Shown: one piece after another, positions 26,471-36,256 of the stretch
Layout of the letters: every line of letters starts with the position of its first letter
How positions within the stretch are numbered: the first letter of the stretch is position 1
Source: Opitutia bacterium
Lineage (GTDB): Bacteria > Verrucomicrobiota > Verrucomicrobiia > Opitutales > UBA953
NCBI GenBank assembly: GCA_947378845.1
Contig: CANCLQ010000001.1
Location: forward strand, 86,461-150,460
Direction of reading: 5' to 3'
DNA length: 64,000 nucleotides
Made by a program: the position numbers and the translations under genes
Notes under the pieces: model-generated
What the model was told of the DNA's origin: nothing
The model's input: the letters and a program-made list of their open reading frames with translations, nothing else
Databases searched by the model: none

Positions 26471-27850
26471 ATGTCCGTAAAAGTAGGCCTAGTCTCACTT
26501 GGTTGCGCCAAGAACCTGATTGATTCTGAAATCATGATTGGTCACTTGGCCAAGGCTGGAATGTCGATGACTGGCAATCCTGCCGAGGCGGATGTAATTA
26601 TCGTTAACACCTGTTCATTTATTGATGCCTCTAAACACGAGGCCTTAGAAGCGATCTATGAAATGAGCGATGGCAAGGCGACCGCTCGACGCAAAGATCA
26701 AAAGCTCATCGTCGCGGGTTGCATGGCACAACGCTACCAAGGCGCCCTGCCGGTCGTCGAAGGCGCCAAAGGTCGCGTCGAATTACCACAAGTCGATGCC
26801 TTCATCGGTCTCGATCAAGTCACCAACATTGTCCCGGTTATTGAAAAGGTTCTTGGGGGTGCTGCCGGTCGCACCGAGTTCGTCGCCAAAACGACAACCT
26901 TCATTCCCGATTACGACACACCACGCTTTCGTCTCACGCCGAAACATTCGGCCTATATTAAAATTGCCGAAGGATGTAACCACCCTTGCACGTTCTGTAT
27001 CATTCCACGCATCCGCGGACGTCACCGCAGCCGCACGGTCGAGTCGGTTGTAAAAGAAGCACGACAGTTAGTAAGCGAAGGCGTAAAAGAAATTAACCTC
27101 ATCTCCCAAGACACCACCTACTTCGGCATGGATCGTTGGACGGAAGATCGTCCCAGCCCACGAAGCAAAGTGGATTCTTCCAAAGGAGAATCATTGGCTT
27201 CATTACTTCGCGAACTCGATACCATCGAAGGCGACTTCTGGGTCCGCCTTCTTTACACCCACCCCGCACACTGGAGTGATGAACTCATTGAAACAATTTC
27301 GCAGTCCCGTCACGTCGCACGCTATGTTGATATTCCCCTTCAACATATCTCAGATAAAATGCTCACCACCATGCAGCGTGAAACCAGTGGTGACTATATT
27401 CGCGACCTAATTAAGCGTATGCGTATCGGTGCACCCGATATGGCCATCCGAACTACCTTTATCGTAGGCTTCCCTGGCGAAACCGAGGAAGACTTTAAGG
27501 AACTTCTTCAGTTCCTTGAAGCTACACGTTTCGATCGTGTCGGTATTTTTAAATACTCCAAAGAAGAAGGCACCAAAGCGGCTAAGATGGAGGGTCACCT
27601 CTCTGATGAAGTTAAACAGGAGCGCTACGATCGTGCGATGCTTCTGCTTCAGCGACTCTCTAAAGAACGCGGCGAACGTTTCATCGGTCGCAAGATTCGT
27701 GTACTCATCGAAAGCCCTGGAGTTGGACGTAGCCAAGGCGACGCGATGGACATCGACGGCATCGTCAAGGTGCCCAAGAAACTTTCGGTCGGTCAATTTG
27801 CTGAAGTTACGGTTACTGGCGCCGAAGAATACGACCTAATCGCTAAGTAA
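26471..27850 (+). CDS. rimO: Ribosomal protein uS12 methylthiotransferase RimO
   Basis: 459 residues. The N-terminal methylthiotransferase Fe-S cysteines are C12, C48 and C84, in LGCAKNLIDSE, NTCSFID and GCMAQRY. The radical-SAM triad is C169, C173 and C176 (CNHPCTFC), and a C-terminal TRAM domain (about 395-457) is visible. IRGRHRSR and the TTYFGMD segment are RimO rather than MiaB features. It methylthiolates an aspartate of uS12. The frame extends to a TTG at 26417; the ATG at 26471 starts the conserved part. It abuts the convergent SNF2 gene with no gap. Confidence 0.95.
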   Translation: MSVKVGLVSLGCAKNLIDSEIMIGHLAKAGMSMTGNPAEADVIIVNTCSFIDASKHEALEAIYEMSDGKATARRKDQKLIVAGCMAQRYQGALPVVEGAKGRVELPQVDAFIGLDQVTNIVPVIEKVLGGAAGRTEFVAKTTTFIPDYDTPRFRLTPKHSAYIKIAEGCNHPCTFCIIPRIRGRHRSRTVESVVKEARQLVSEGVKEINLISQDTTYFGMDRWTEDRPSPRSKVDSSKGESLASLLRELDTIEGDFWVRLLYTHPAHWSDELIETISQSRHVARYVDIPLQHISDKMLTTMQRETSGDYIRDLIKRMRIGAPDMAIRTTFIVGFPGETEEDFKELLQFLEATRFDRVGIFKYSKEEGTKAAKMEGHLSDEVKQERYDRAMLLLQRLSKERGERFIGRKIRVLIESPGVGRSQGDAMDIDGIVKVPKKLSVGQFAEVTVTGAEEYDLIAK

Positions 27851-30415
27851 TCAGTGTTCGTTGTCGCCGTTTTCGCGCACGGGCTCGGCTGAAGCCGCAG
27901 CGGCAGGCGAATCGCTTAAACGAATCAGCGCATCCAGAGATGTGAAATGGCGGGTCCAATCCGTCATGTCAGGAATATCGCCGACCACAGCTGAGAACAG
28001 TTCACGTTTCTCCTGCTTAAGTTCTTCGATGCGTTCCTCGACGGTACCTGGTGCAATCATACGATAAATTAAAACCGGGTTCTTCTGGCCAATCCGGTGT
28101 ACACGGTCCACCGCTTGAGCTTCGACCGCAGGATTCCACCATGGATCCAGCAAGAACACGTACTCGGCCGTATTGAGCGTGATTCCCGTGCCGCCCGCTT
28201 TGAGCGACGCTAAGAAAAGTGCAGAGCCCTTGGTGTTTTTAAATTCTTCAACCGGCGTAGAACGATCCTTAGTTTCACCAGTTAATTCAAAGATGGGTAA
28301 GTTTGGTAAATCACGAGCGAGTGCCGACTTCACCCGTTCAAGCAACGAGACGAACTGCGAGAACACGACTGCCTTGGATCCGTTAGCTGAAATTTCGGAA
28401 AGTTTTGAAACCAGTAAAGTGATCTTACCCGAATGCAGACTTGGGCAGTCGGAATTATCAGGCAACAAACCTGGGTCGCAACAAACCTGACGTAGTCGCA
28501 TAAGTAATGTAAGAACCGAGGTCGCATCCTTAGAAAGCAAGCCTGCCAACTCGCCTGATAATCCACTTCCTTGTGTGAGGTGTTGATAAAGTGAGCGCTG
28601 CTCGTGAGTCAGTGGGCACGGTAGAACGACTTCCATCTTCGGAGGGATATCCGATGCGACGTGGCGCTTTAACCGTCGAAGAACAAATGGGGAAACCTGC
28701 CGACGAACTTTGCTCAGGGCGACTGCTGCATCGCGCAGCACTACCCTTTCAAATTGTGCACGCTTACCGAGCAAGCCAGGCATTAAGAAACGGAAGATGG
28801 TCCAAAGGTCAGTCGGGCGATTCTCCAGCGGCGTTCCCGTAATTGCGATGCGGTGCTCCGCTTGTACCGATAAACATGTCTGGGTTGTTTTGGCTTCAGG
28901 ATTTTTGATGGCCTGTGCTTCATCCAATACGACGTAGCCAAATTTAATTTTATCCAGTTGATCGGAGTGACGTCGTAATTGCGTATAGCTCGATATCCAA
29001 AGTTTAGCCTGTGGGTTTTTTATAAAGTCATCATCGGTCGTTAATACCGAAGCTTGAAGCTCTGGATGGAATTTTCGGATTTCACCGAGCCAGACAGGAA
29101 TGACGCTTGCTGGACAAACAATCAGCGAACGCTCACCGATGGGTCGCGAAGCCAATAGCGCCAAAACCTGAACGGTCTTACCTAAACCCATTTCATCCGC
29201 TAAAAGTGGATGCGACCCAAGGTCACACAAACGCCCCAACCAAGCTACACCCTTAGCCTGATAGGGTCGAAGGTGTGCAGGCAGGCCTTCAGGCGCTGCT
29301 GGCTCTTGCAGGAGCTTATCTTTCCACTCCTTTAAATCGTCATTCAGTCGCAGGCTTCCAACGGCAACGTGGTCAAAAAGAGACAGTAATAAGTAACGTG
29401 GCACTTCGCCGTCCTTCACCTTCCAATCCTCCGAGAAATCGGCCACCGATGCATTGTAAGCCACCACACCTTTACCTGGCAGAATCACTGGACGACCGCC
29501 GGCCTTTAATAAAAGTTTTTGTTCTTCTGGAAGCAGCTGGTGCGTTCCTGCTTTTAATCTCCAATTCAAGCGGAATGATTTTCCATCATTACCCGCCTCG
29601 GCATCCGCATCGACAGCTACTTGCAATTGCTCGTTACGGAAAATCGTAAGCGCATCCTCACCTTGGAGCTTAAATCGCTTTCTCCATTCATTTAATTCTT
29701 CGCGTACGAACCGTTCAATTCTGCCAATATTATCCAGGGCCCACGTGCCCGACGTCTTGCTATAGGCAAACCCTGCGCGGTGCGCGACGTTGCTAAAACG
29801 AAAAAGCGTCTGACGTTGTTCGTCCGACAACTCATCACCTGGGATTGCACCTGGCCCAAAACAATTATGCGCGTGGCCGCCACGCCCGACCCATGCCGCT
29901 GATGTAGTTAATCCCTCTGAAGTAAGGGCAAACGTCACCTGAAGCTTGAGTGCGTTTCGCTGGTTACCGTCGCGGCGTTCGGGGGTGACTGGTTCAACCA
30001 CTTCAACAGGTACAACTGAGTCATCGATGGCTTTGATTTCATCGGCGAGCAACTCCTCCACTTCATAAATAGCAGCGATAGCGTAAGGCGCACCATTTTC
30101 TGAATCAGGCAATGAACTGCGCCATTCCATCTTACCTGACCGAAGTTCGATAACAGCACGGACACTAAGCGATTCAGACTTAACCTGCACCTCGGCCGTC
30201 GATGGTTTCAGTTCAATGGAACGGACTAGTCCTTCCGTATAAAGTTTTCGACCCTGAGTGAGATCTTTGGCTTTAAATAAACGTTCCCAGTCCTCCGGCA
30301 GTGACTCGAACCAATGCTCGAGTGCTTCCGTGGAGTATGAACGATTAGCCGGTCTGGGGTTAGACATTAGCGAGGTCTGATTAAAGGTAGCCAAATTGGC
30401 TGAGACAATACCCAT
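27851..30415 (-). CDS. SNF2-family DEAD/DEAH-box helicase
   Basis: Up to 854 residues. The C-terminal half is a full SNF2 ATPase: LRPYQAKGVAWL, Walker A DEMGLGKT (408-415), VLDEAQ, ITGTPLENR, and the second lobe with FSQF, GGTGITLN and QAVDRVHRIGQ. The N-terminal 380 residues resemble the non-catalytic region of bacterial HepA-like SNF2 proteins, without a cysteine-rich SWIM zinc motif. Such proteins remodel protein-DNA or RNA polymerase complexes; the role here is unknown. A start at codon 17 (ATG ending at 30367) is an alternative. It is divergent from sucA with 82 bases between. Confidence 0.9.
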   Translation of the reverse strand: MGIVSANLATFNQTSLMSNPRPANRSYSTEALEHWFESLPEDWERLFKAKDLTQGRKLYTEGLVRSIELKPSTAEVQVKSESLSVRAVIELRSGKMEWRSSLPDSENGAPYAIAAIYEVEELLADEIKAIDDSVVPVEVVEPVTPERRDGNQRNALKLQVTFALTSEGLTTSAAWVGRGGHAHNCFGPGAIPGDELSDEQRQTLFRFSNVAHRAGFAYSKTSGTWALDNIGRIERFVREELNEWRKRFKLQGEDALTIFRNEQLQVAVDADAEAGNDGKSFRLNWRLKAGTHQLLPEEQKLLLKAGGRPVILPGKGVVAYNASVADFSEDWKVKDGEVPRYLLLSLFDHVAVGSLRLNDDLKEWKDKLLQEPAAPEGLPAHLRPYQAKGVAWLGRLCDLGSHPLLADEMGLGKTVQVLALLASRPIGERSLIVCPASVIPVWLGEIRKFHPELQASVLTTDDDFIKNPQAKLWISSYTQLRRHSDQLDKIKFGYVVLDEAQAIKNPEAKTTQTCLSVQAEHRIAITGTPLENRPTDLWTIFRFLMPGLLGKRAQFERVVLRDAAVALSKVRRQVSPFVLRRLKRHVASDIPPKMEVVLPCPLTHEQRSLYQHLTQGSGLSGELAGLLSKDATSVLTLLMRLRQVCCDPGLLPDNSDCPSLHSGKITLLVSKLSEISANGSKAVVFSQFVSLLERVKSALARDLPNLPIFELTGETKDRSTPVEEFKNTKGSALFLASLKAGGTGITLNTAEYVFLLDPWWNPAVEAQAVDRVHRIGQKNPVLIYRMIAPGTVEERIEELKQEKRELFSAVVGDIPDMTDWTRHFTSLDALIRLSDSPAAAASAEPVRENGDNEH

Positions 30416-30484
30416 TTCGGCTAAATATTCACCGCGTCTGGACTTGTTTAACCAACCCTCTCGTGTCTATTGTTAATCAACTTT

Positions 30485-30498
30485 TATCGTTACTTAAA
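30485..30498 (+). promoter_or_regulatory. Candidate -10 box for a leaderless sucA transcript
   Basis: TATCGT at 30485-30490 lies 7 bases before the sucA ATG at 30498, the same spacing as at topB, prfB and the DsbD-like gene. No Shine-Dalgarno sequence precedes this ATG, and no good -35 is seen. Confidence 0.4.
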
Positions 30499-33227
30499 TG
30501 AAACACTTGAGTGTAGGAACACGCTGGAACGCTGACCTCGTTGCCCAGTACCATGAAAAATGGAAAGCGGACCCACAATCTGTTGACCAAGATTGGCGTA
30601 ATTTCTTTGAAGGTTTTGAGCTAGGACTCTCGTTGCCACCTAAACCCAGCAAGAACGCTGGCAACGTCGCAGGCGGAGTGGACGCAGCCGCACAATCTAA
30701 GGTGCTCGCTGCCATCCATGCCTATCGCACCCTTGCTCATCTCCAGGCCCGCATAAATCCACTCCAGGACCCATTTCCACATCACGAGCTGTCCGACAAA
30801 GCGCTTGGACTGGACACGATACCCGCCAACCAAGTTTTTCATACGGGAGATTTTCTCGGCGGCGCAATGCTTCCGCTTTCTGAAATCCTCACTAAATTAA
30901 AAACGATTTACGGTGGTACGATTGGTGTAGAATTCACCCACGTTCAAGATGGTGCCCGTCGACGTTGGATCCAAGAGCGCATCGAGAGTTGCGGACTACG
31001 TGCAAGTTATGATGCGGCGGCACGTCGTAGTTTCCTGCGAACAATCGTCCAAGCTGAACAATTTGAACGCTTCTTACACCGCACGTTTGTTGGTGCAAAA
31101 CGCTTCTCGGTTGAAGGCGGCGAAACCCTCTTGGTCGCCCTTGAACAGATTATCCATCGTGCACCTGGTCTTAATATTTCAGATATTATCATCGGCATGG
31201 CACACCGCGGACGTCTCAACGTACTGGTTAACACCATCGGTAAAAAACCTGACCAACTCTTCCGCGCGTTTTCTGAAAATTACATTCCGGACACCACAAC
31301 GGGTGACGGCGACGTAAAATACCACCTTGGCTACGAAGGCAGTCGAACGGTTGCTGGAAAAAACATCGCTCTCACTCTTGCGTACAATCCAAGCCACCTC
31401 GAGGCCGTAAATCCCGTCGTACTCGGACGCGCACGCGCACGTGCAGATCTGCAAAACCAAGCACAGCGCTCAAACGTACTTCCTATTTTAATCCATGGTG
31501 ATGCCGCCTTCTCTGGACAAGGCATCGTGATGGAAACGCTTAACCTCTCTGGAGTTAAAGGCTACGAAGTCGGTGGCACCGTACACATCGTCACCAACAA
31601 CCAAGTTGGTTTCACTACAAACCCGGAGGAAGGTCGCACGGGACATCATTGTACCGAAATCGCAAAGTTCATCGAAGCCCCTATTTTACACGCAAATGGC
31701 GATGATCCAGACGCCGTTGTATTAGCCACAGAAATCGCCCTCGAATACCGCCAAAAGTTCAGTGCCGACATCGTCGTCGATATCGTTTGCTACCGTCGCT
31801 ACGGACACAATGAGACAGACGAACCTGCCTTCACTCAGCCTATACTTTATAAAAATATCACCGCACACCCCAGTGTAGCTGAGCTCTATGCCTCGCGACT
31901 TTCCGAATCAGGTTCAGCTCCAACGGGTGAATTACAAGCACTGCGTACTGAGTTTGATGTACTGCTCAATGCTGCACAAGAAAGAGCCAAAGCTTCCTTG
32001 AATGAAAAAGGTGAAGAGGTTGTCGCTCCAGCAATTACCACCCTTCGTCCGTTCAAATCTCCTTACGACGGGCAAGTGGATACGCGCGCAACAACTGAGT
32101 TACTCCAGAAAGTTGCACCCGCACTTTGGCAAATGCCACCAGACTTTTCGCCTAATCCAAAAATCAAACGCTTACTCGACACCAAGGCAGAGTCATTCAA
32201 CTCCGGAACTAATATCGACTGGAGTTTAGGCGAGGCACTTGCATTTGGATCTCTCCTTGCTGAGGGCTACCCCATCCGACTCTCCGGACAAGATTGTGAA
32301 CGCGGCACCTTCTCACACCGTCACGCCGTCCTGCATGATCCATCCAATGATGCCGAGTACACCCCCTTAAACTCGGTTGCTGGAGGCGAAACCATTGAAA
32401 TCGTTAACTCTACTTTATCTGAATACGCCGTACTTGGTTTTGATTATGGTTACGCGCTCGAAGCACCGGATTCACTTATAATTTGGGAAGCACAATTCGG
32501 AGACTTCTCCAACGGCGCACAAATTGTCATCGACCAGTTTCTTGCATCCGCCGAATCGAAATGGGGACAAGTGAATGGCCTCGTGATGCTTCTCCCGCAC
32601 GGCTATGAAGGCCAAGGACCTGAACATTCATCCGCACGTCTCGAGCGCTTCCTGCAACTCTGTGCTGAAAATAATCTTCAAGTCATTCAACCCAGCACAC
32701 CCGCACAACTTTTCCACGCACTACGTCGCCAAGTTAAATCTGAGCATCGCAAACCATTAGTGGTAATGACGCCAAAGAGCTTACTCAGACTCAAGGCATG
32801 TGTGAGCGAACTTAAAGATTTCACCAATGGACGTTTTGAAGCTGTCTTAGCCGATCCTAAGCCTGCCAATAAAACCGAGCGATTGATTCTGTGCTCTGGT
32901 AAAGTTTTCTACGAATTAGATATGGAGCGCACTAATCGTAAAGATACCGCGACCACTATCGTTCGCGTCGAACAATTCTACCCCTTCGACGCCGAGTCCC
33001 TCCAAAAAATTCATAAGCAATACGGCTCACCGAAGAAAATAGTCTGGGTACAAGACGAGGCTCAAAACATGGGCGGCTGGTCGTTTATCGCCCCGCTAAT
33101 CGAGTCGACACTCGGAATTAAGCCAATTTACGCTGGTCGCGATAGTGCCGCCTCTCCTGCAGTGGGTGCCCTTTCCGTGCACAAGCTCGAGCAGGCTGAC
33201 CTCATTCGACAAGCATTTACGGCCTAA
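30498..33227 (+). CDS. sucA: 2-oxoglutarate dehydrogenase E1 component
   Basis: 909 residues, the normal E1o length. It begins with the YHEKWKADPQSVDQDWRNFFEGF region (quoted in part as DPQSVDQDWRNFFEGF) that binds E2. Thiamine diphosphate and transketolase blocks follow: IGMAHRGRLNVLVN, HLGYEGSR, GDAAFSGQGIV, CYRRYGHNETDEPAFTQP, and in the C-terminal half SGQDCERGTFSHRHAVLHD and LPHGYEGQGPEHSSAR. It decarboxylates 2-oxoglutarate in the TCA cycle and passes succinyl groups to SucB. It is followed by sucB and lpd in the order of the complex. Confidence 0.97.
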   Translation: MKHLSVGTRWNADLVAQYHEKWKADPQSVDQDWRNFFEGFELGLSLPPKPSKNAGNVAGGVDAAAQSKVLAAIHAYRTLAHLQARINPLQDPFPHHELSDKALGLDTIPANQVFHTGDFLGGAMLPLSEILTKLKTIYGGTIGVEFTHVQDGARRRWIQERIESCGLRASYDAAARRSFLRTIVQAEQFERFLHRTFVGAKRFSVEGGETLLVALEQIIHRAPGLNISDIIIGMAHRGRLNVLVNTIGKKPDQLFRAFSENYIPDTTTGDGDVKYHLGYEGSRTVAGKNIALTLAYNPSHLEAVNPVVLGRARARADLQNQAQRSNVLPILIHGDAAFSGQGIVMETLNLSGVKGYEVGGTVHIVTNNQVGFTTNPEEGRTGHHCTEIAKFIEAPILHANGDDPDAVVLATEIALEYRQKFSADIVVDIVCYRRYGHNETDEPAFTQPILYKNITAHPSVAELYASRLSESGSAPTGELQALRTEFDVLLNAAQERAKASLNEKGEEVVAPAITTLRPFKSPYDGQVDTRATTELLQKVAPALWQMPPDFSPNPKIKRLLDTKAESFNSGTNIDWSLGEALAFGSLLAEGYPIRLSGQDCERGTFSHRHAVLHDPSNDAEYTPLNSVAGGETIEIVNSTLSEYAVLGFDYGYALEAPDSLIIWEAQFGDFSNGAQIVIDQFLASAESKWGQVNGLVMLLPHGYEGQGPEHSSARLERFLQLCAENNLQVIQPSTPAQLFHALRRQVKSEHRKPLVVMTPKSLLRLKACVSELKDFTNGRFEAVLADPKPANKTERLILCSGKVFYELDMERTNRKDTATTIVRVEQFYPFDAESLQKIHKQYGSPKKIVWVQDEAQNMGGWSFIAPLIESTLGIKPIYAGRDSAASPAVGALSVHKLEQADLIRQAFTA

Positions 33228-33364
33228 TCGCCCCAGTAGAGACTTTTACGCACCCGTATGGGCTTCCTACTACCCTGCCTGGTGGTGATTAGGGGCTAAA
33301 TAATGGCGATTTCCCCGTTGAAACTGGGTCGAATGGCACACAAGGTTAAATCACCTAACTTTTT

Positions 33365-34648
33365 ATGGTTTTAGATGTAAAAATTCCCGCAATGGGAGAA
33401 TCAATCACCGGAGGCCTACTCGCGTCATGGGCAGTTAAGTCCGGCGATGTTGTCAAAAAAGGTCAGGCGCTTTTTTCTTTCGAAACGGATAAGATCACAT
33501 CCGATGCGACAGCAGAAGCCGATGGACTTATTAATATAAAAGTCGCGGCCGGCACCGAGGTACTCGTTGGACAAGTTGTTGCCTCTATCGACAGCTCCGT
33601 CGCTGCCCCGGTTTCAAACAATACTGCAACCTCCGCTCCAACTCCTGCCGTCGCTGCCGCTCCGAAGATGGCCACCGCTGCAAAAGTAGCGGCACCTGCT
33701 CTAACTAAATCAGGAAGCGCATTAGAAATTTCTCCAGCCGTGCGTCGTATTGCCGCCGAGACCGGATTAAATCCCGCATCGATTCAAGGTTCAGGTAAAG
33801 GCGGACGCGTTACCAAGGGCGACATGCTTTCGGCGATTAATGGCCAAACTCCAATTACTGCTGTCGCCGCACCCGCACCAACAATCGCCGTTGCTGCTCC
33901 TTCGGCACCCGCATCTAAGCCTGCGACTATTGAGATTCCTTCGCGCGATGGACGCACCACGCGCAAGCGCATGTCCCCTCTTCGTCGTAAAATCGCAGAG
34001 CGACTTGTTCAGGCTAAGTCAGAAACCGCCATGCTCACGACCTTCAACGAGGTCAATATGGCGCCCGTCATGGAATTACGGAAACGTCACGGCGATGAAT
34101 TCCTCAAGAAATACGGCATCAAACTCGGTTTCATGTCCTTCTTCGTTAAAGCTGCCGTACAAGCGCTAAAAGAAGTTCCTGCAGTTAACGCACAACTCGA
34201 CGGTGAAGAAATTGTCGAAAATAATTTTTATGATATCGGAGTAGCGGTTGGTACCGACAAGGGACTTATGGTTCCAGTCGTTCGTGATTGCGATCAGCTC
34301 AACTTCGCCGGCATCGAGAAAGCGATTTCAGATTTCGGTAAACGTGCCCGCGACGGAAAAATTCAATTACCTGAATTACAAGGTGGAGTCTTCACTATCT
34401 CCAATGGTGGTATCTATGGTTCAATGCTATCGACACCTATCCTCAACCACCCGCAAGCCGCCATCATGGGACTGCATAACATCGTTGAACGTGCGGTTGT
34501 TGAAAAAGGACAAATCGTTGTCCGCCCAATCATGTACCTCGCGCTTTCTTACGATCACCGTATCATCGACGGTAAAGAAGCGGTCACCTTCCTCGTGAAG
34601 GTTCGTCAGTACATCGAAGAACCTCAAACCCTGCTCTTCGGAGCTTAA
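33365..34648 (+). CDS. sucB: Dihydrolipoamide succinyltransferase (2-oxoglutarate dehydrogenase E2)
   Basis: 427 residues. An N-terminal lipoyl domain carries its acceptor lysine in FETDKITSD (about K43), a Pro/Ala-rich linker follows, then the E3/E1-binding domain ([20 protein letters not shown]), a second Pro/Ala linker and the catalytic domain with MTSL-like start [13 protein letters not shown] and the active-site [11 protein letters not shown]. The E2o rather than E2p assignment rests on the neighbours sucA and lpd. A 137-base gap separates it from sucA; I see no gene there and no clear terminator. Confidence 0.94.
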   Translation: MVLDVKIPAMGESITGGLLASWAVKSGDVVKKGQALFSFETDKITSDATAEADGLINIKVAAGTEVLVGQVVASIDSSVAAPVSNNTATSAPTPAVAAAPKMATAAKVAAPALTKSGSALEISPAVRRIAAETGLNPASIQGSGKGGRVTKGDMLSAINGQTPITAVAAPAPTIAVAAPSAPASKPATIEIPSRDGRTTRKRMSPLRRKIAERLVQAKSETAMLTTFNEVNMAPVMELRKRHGDEFLKKYGIKLGFMSFFVKAAVQALKEVPAVNAQLDGEEIVENNFYDIGVAVGTDKGLMVPVVRDCDQLNFAGIEKAISDFGKRARDGKIQLPELQGGVFTISNGGIYGSMLSTPILNHPQAAIMGLHNIVERAVVEKGQIVVRPIMYLALSYDHRIIDGKEAVTFLVKVRQYIEEPQTLLFGA

Positions 34649-34653
34649 TCTTT

Positions 34654-34666
34654 TATACTACTAATA
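34654..34666 (+). promoter_or_regulatory. Candidate -10 box for a leaderless lpd transcript
   Basis: TATACT at 34654-34659 lies 6 bases before the lpd ATG at 34666, in the 17-base gap after sucB. It may give lpd, which also serves other dehydrogenases, a transcript separate from the sucAB one. There is no Shine-Dalgarno sequence. Confidence 0.4.
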
Positions 34667-36066
34667 TGTCTCAATTAGATCTCGTTGTTATTGGTGCTGG
34701 TCCTGGCGGCTATGTAGCCGCAATCAAGGCTGCACAACTCGGACTGAAAGTTGCTCTCGTTGAAAAAGAGCCCGCACTTGGCGGCACCTGCCTCAACATC
34801 GGCTGTATTCCTTCCAAGGCCCTCTTACACTCTACGGAAGTCTTTCAACAAACCCTTCACGGCAAAAAGCACGGCTTGGTCGGCTCGGAAAAAGTCACCT
34901 TCGATGTAGGTGCTATGATGTCGAACAAGGAAAAGGTCGTCGCTCAATTAAACAAGGGCGTCGAATACCTCGTTTCTAAACGTGGTATCGAAATCGTACG
35001 TGGTCTCGGACGTCTGGGTAAAACCGGTCAGGTTTTAGTCCGTAGCACCAGTGGCGAACGCATTCTTGAAACTAAAAATATCATCATCGCAACTGGATCA
35101 TCCGTTGTCGAATTGCCGTTCATGAAGTTCGACGGCGAATCCATCATCTCCTCCGACCACGGTATCGCACTCAAAGAAGTCCCAGCTAAAATGGTGGTCG
35201 TGGGTGCCGGTGCCATCGGACTCGAACTCGGTTCAGTATGGGCTCGTCTCGGCAGCCAAGTTACCGTGGTGGAAATGATGACATCGATTGGTGGTCCTGC
35301 ATACGACAGCGACGTTGCGAAGGTCGCACAAACCGCTTTCGAGAAACAAGGTATCAAATTTGAACTCGGTGCAAAAGTTACAGGTTCAAAGAAAACTCCC
35401 GCCGGTCTTTCACTTACTGCAGAACGCGACGGCAAAGCTCTTGAATTCCCTGCCGACAAAATCCTCGTCGCTGTTGGTCGCAAGCCCAACACGGTCGGCC
35501 TCGGTGCCCAAGAAGCCGGACTCAAACTCGATGAGCGCCAACGCATCGTCACCGACGACCATTTCCGCACCAACCTGCCAGGCGTCTACGCCATTGGTGA
35601 CGTCGTTGTTGGCCCCATGCTCGCGCACAAAGCCGAAGAAGAAGGTGTCGCCTGCGCCGAAATCATCGCTGGAAAATCTGGTCACGTTAACTACGGCATC
35701 ATCCCTGGCGTGATTTATACCGATCCAGAAGTTGCAGGTGTTGGCATGATTGAATCCGAAGCCAAAGCTAAAGGTATCGAAGTTAAAATTGGTAAATTCC
35801 AACTCGCTGGCAACGGACGAGCAATCGCTGCCGACGCCACAACTGGTTTTTATAAAGTCATCGCCTGCGCTAAAACTGACAAGCTCCTCGGAGTGCAAAT
35901 CGTCGCTCGAGGTGGTTCAGAAATGATCGCGGCAGCCTGTGCTCATATGGAATACGGCGGCAGCGCCGAAGACGTCGCACGTACATGCTTTGCGCACCCA
36001 ACCATCAGTGAGTCCTTTAAGGAAGCTGCGATGGCCGTCAGCAAGATGAGCATCCACTCGCTGTAG
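34666..36066 (+). CDS. lpd: Dihydrolipoyl dehydrogenase (E3)
   Basis: 466-residue FAD-disulfide oxidoreductase. The FAD motif is VIGAGPGGYVAAIKAAQLG, the redox-active disulfide is in GGTCLNIGCIPSKALL (two Cys four residues apart), the NAD motif is VVVGAGAIGLELG, the second FAD motif is YAIGDVV, and the catalytic His-Glu pair is in FAHPTISE. It reoxidises dihydrolipoyl groups on SucB and probably on other lipoyl proteins. It is the third gene of the sucA-sucB-lpd set. The SRP RNA gene is convergent, ending about 24 bases downstream of its stop. Confidence 0.97.
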   Translation: MSQLDLVVIGAGPGGYVAAIKAAQLGLKVALVEKEPALGGTCLNIGCIPSKALLHSTEVFQQTLHGKKHGLVGSEKVTFDVGAMMSNKEKVVAQLNKGVEYLVSKRGIEIVRGLGRLGKTGQVLVRSTSGERILETKNIIIATGSSVVELPFMKFDGESIISSDHGIALKEVPAKMVVVGAGAIGLELGSVWARLGSQVTVVEMMTSIGGPAYDSDVAKVAQTAFEKQGIKFELGAKVTGSKKTPAGLSLTAERDGKALEFPADKILVAVGRKPNTVGLGAQEAGLKLDERQRIVTDDHFRTNLPGVYAIGDVVVGPMLAHKAEEEGVACAEIIAGKSGHVNYGIIPGVIYTDPEVAGVGMIESEAKAKGIEVKIGKFQLAGNGRAIAADATTGFYKVIACAKTDKLLGVQIVARGGSEMIAAACAHMEYGGSAEDVARTCFAHPTISESFKEAAMAVSKMSIHSL

Positions 36067-36090
36067 TCCGACGCCTTATATTAAAGTTAA

Positions 36091-36186
36091 GGGGCTAGGC
36101 TTACCACGGCACACGGGGAACCAGACTGCCGTTGCTTCCTTCCGGACCTGGCGGGGTTCGTCGGCACCCATTGCATGGGGCCTAGC
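36091..36186 (-). ncRNA. ffs: Small signal recognition particle RNA (4.5S type)
   Basis: Read on the minus strand, this contains the invariant SRP helix 8 core CAGGTCCGGAAGGAAGCA with its GGAA tetraloop (near 36130-36150). The outer ends GCTAGGCCCC and GGTAAGCCTAGCCCC pair with each other, closing a rod-like hairpin of about 96 bases. This is the short bacterial form, without an Alu domain. It pairs with Ffh to target membrane proteins. Exact ends are set from the stem and may be off by a few bases. It is transcribed towards the end of lpd and away from valS. Confidence 0.93.
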
Positions 36187-36256
36187 TTACCTTTAAGGTG
36201 GCAAATCCATTAGCGCTTTTCAACCTCCATCTTACCCCCTACACCTTTCACTTCCG

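Noticed and set aside
33228..33364. Riboswitch or small gene between sucA and sucB
   Set aside because: I found only short imperfect pairings (such as CCCGTATGGG) and no open frame with a start signal or known riboswitch core.
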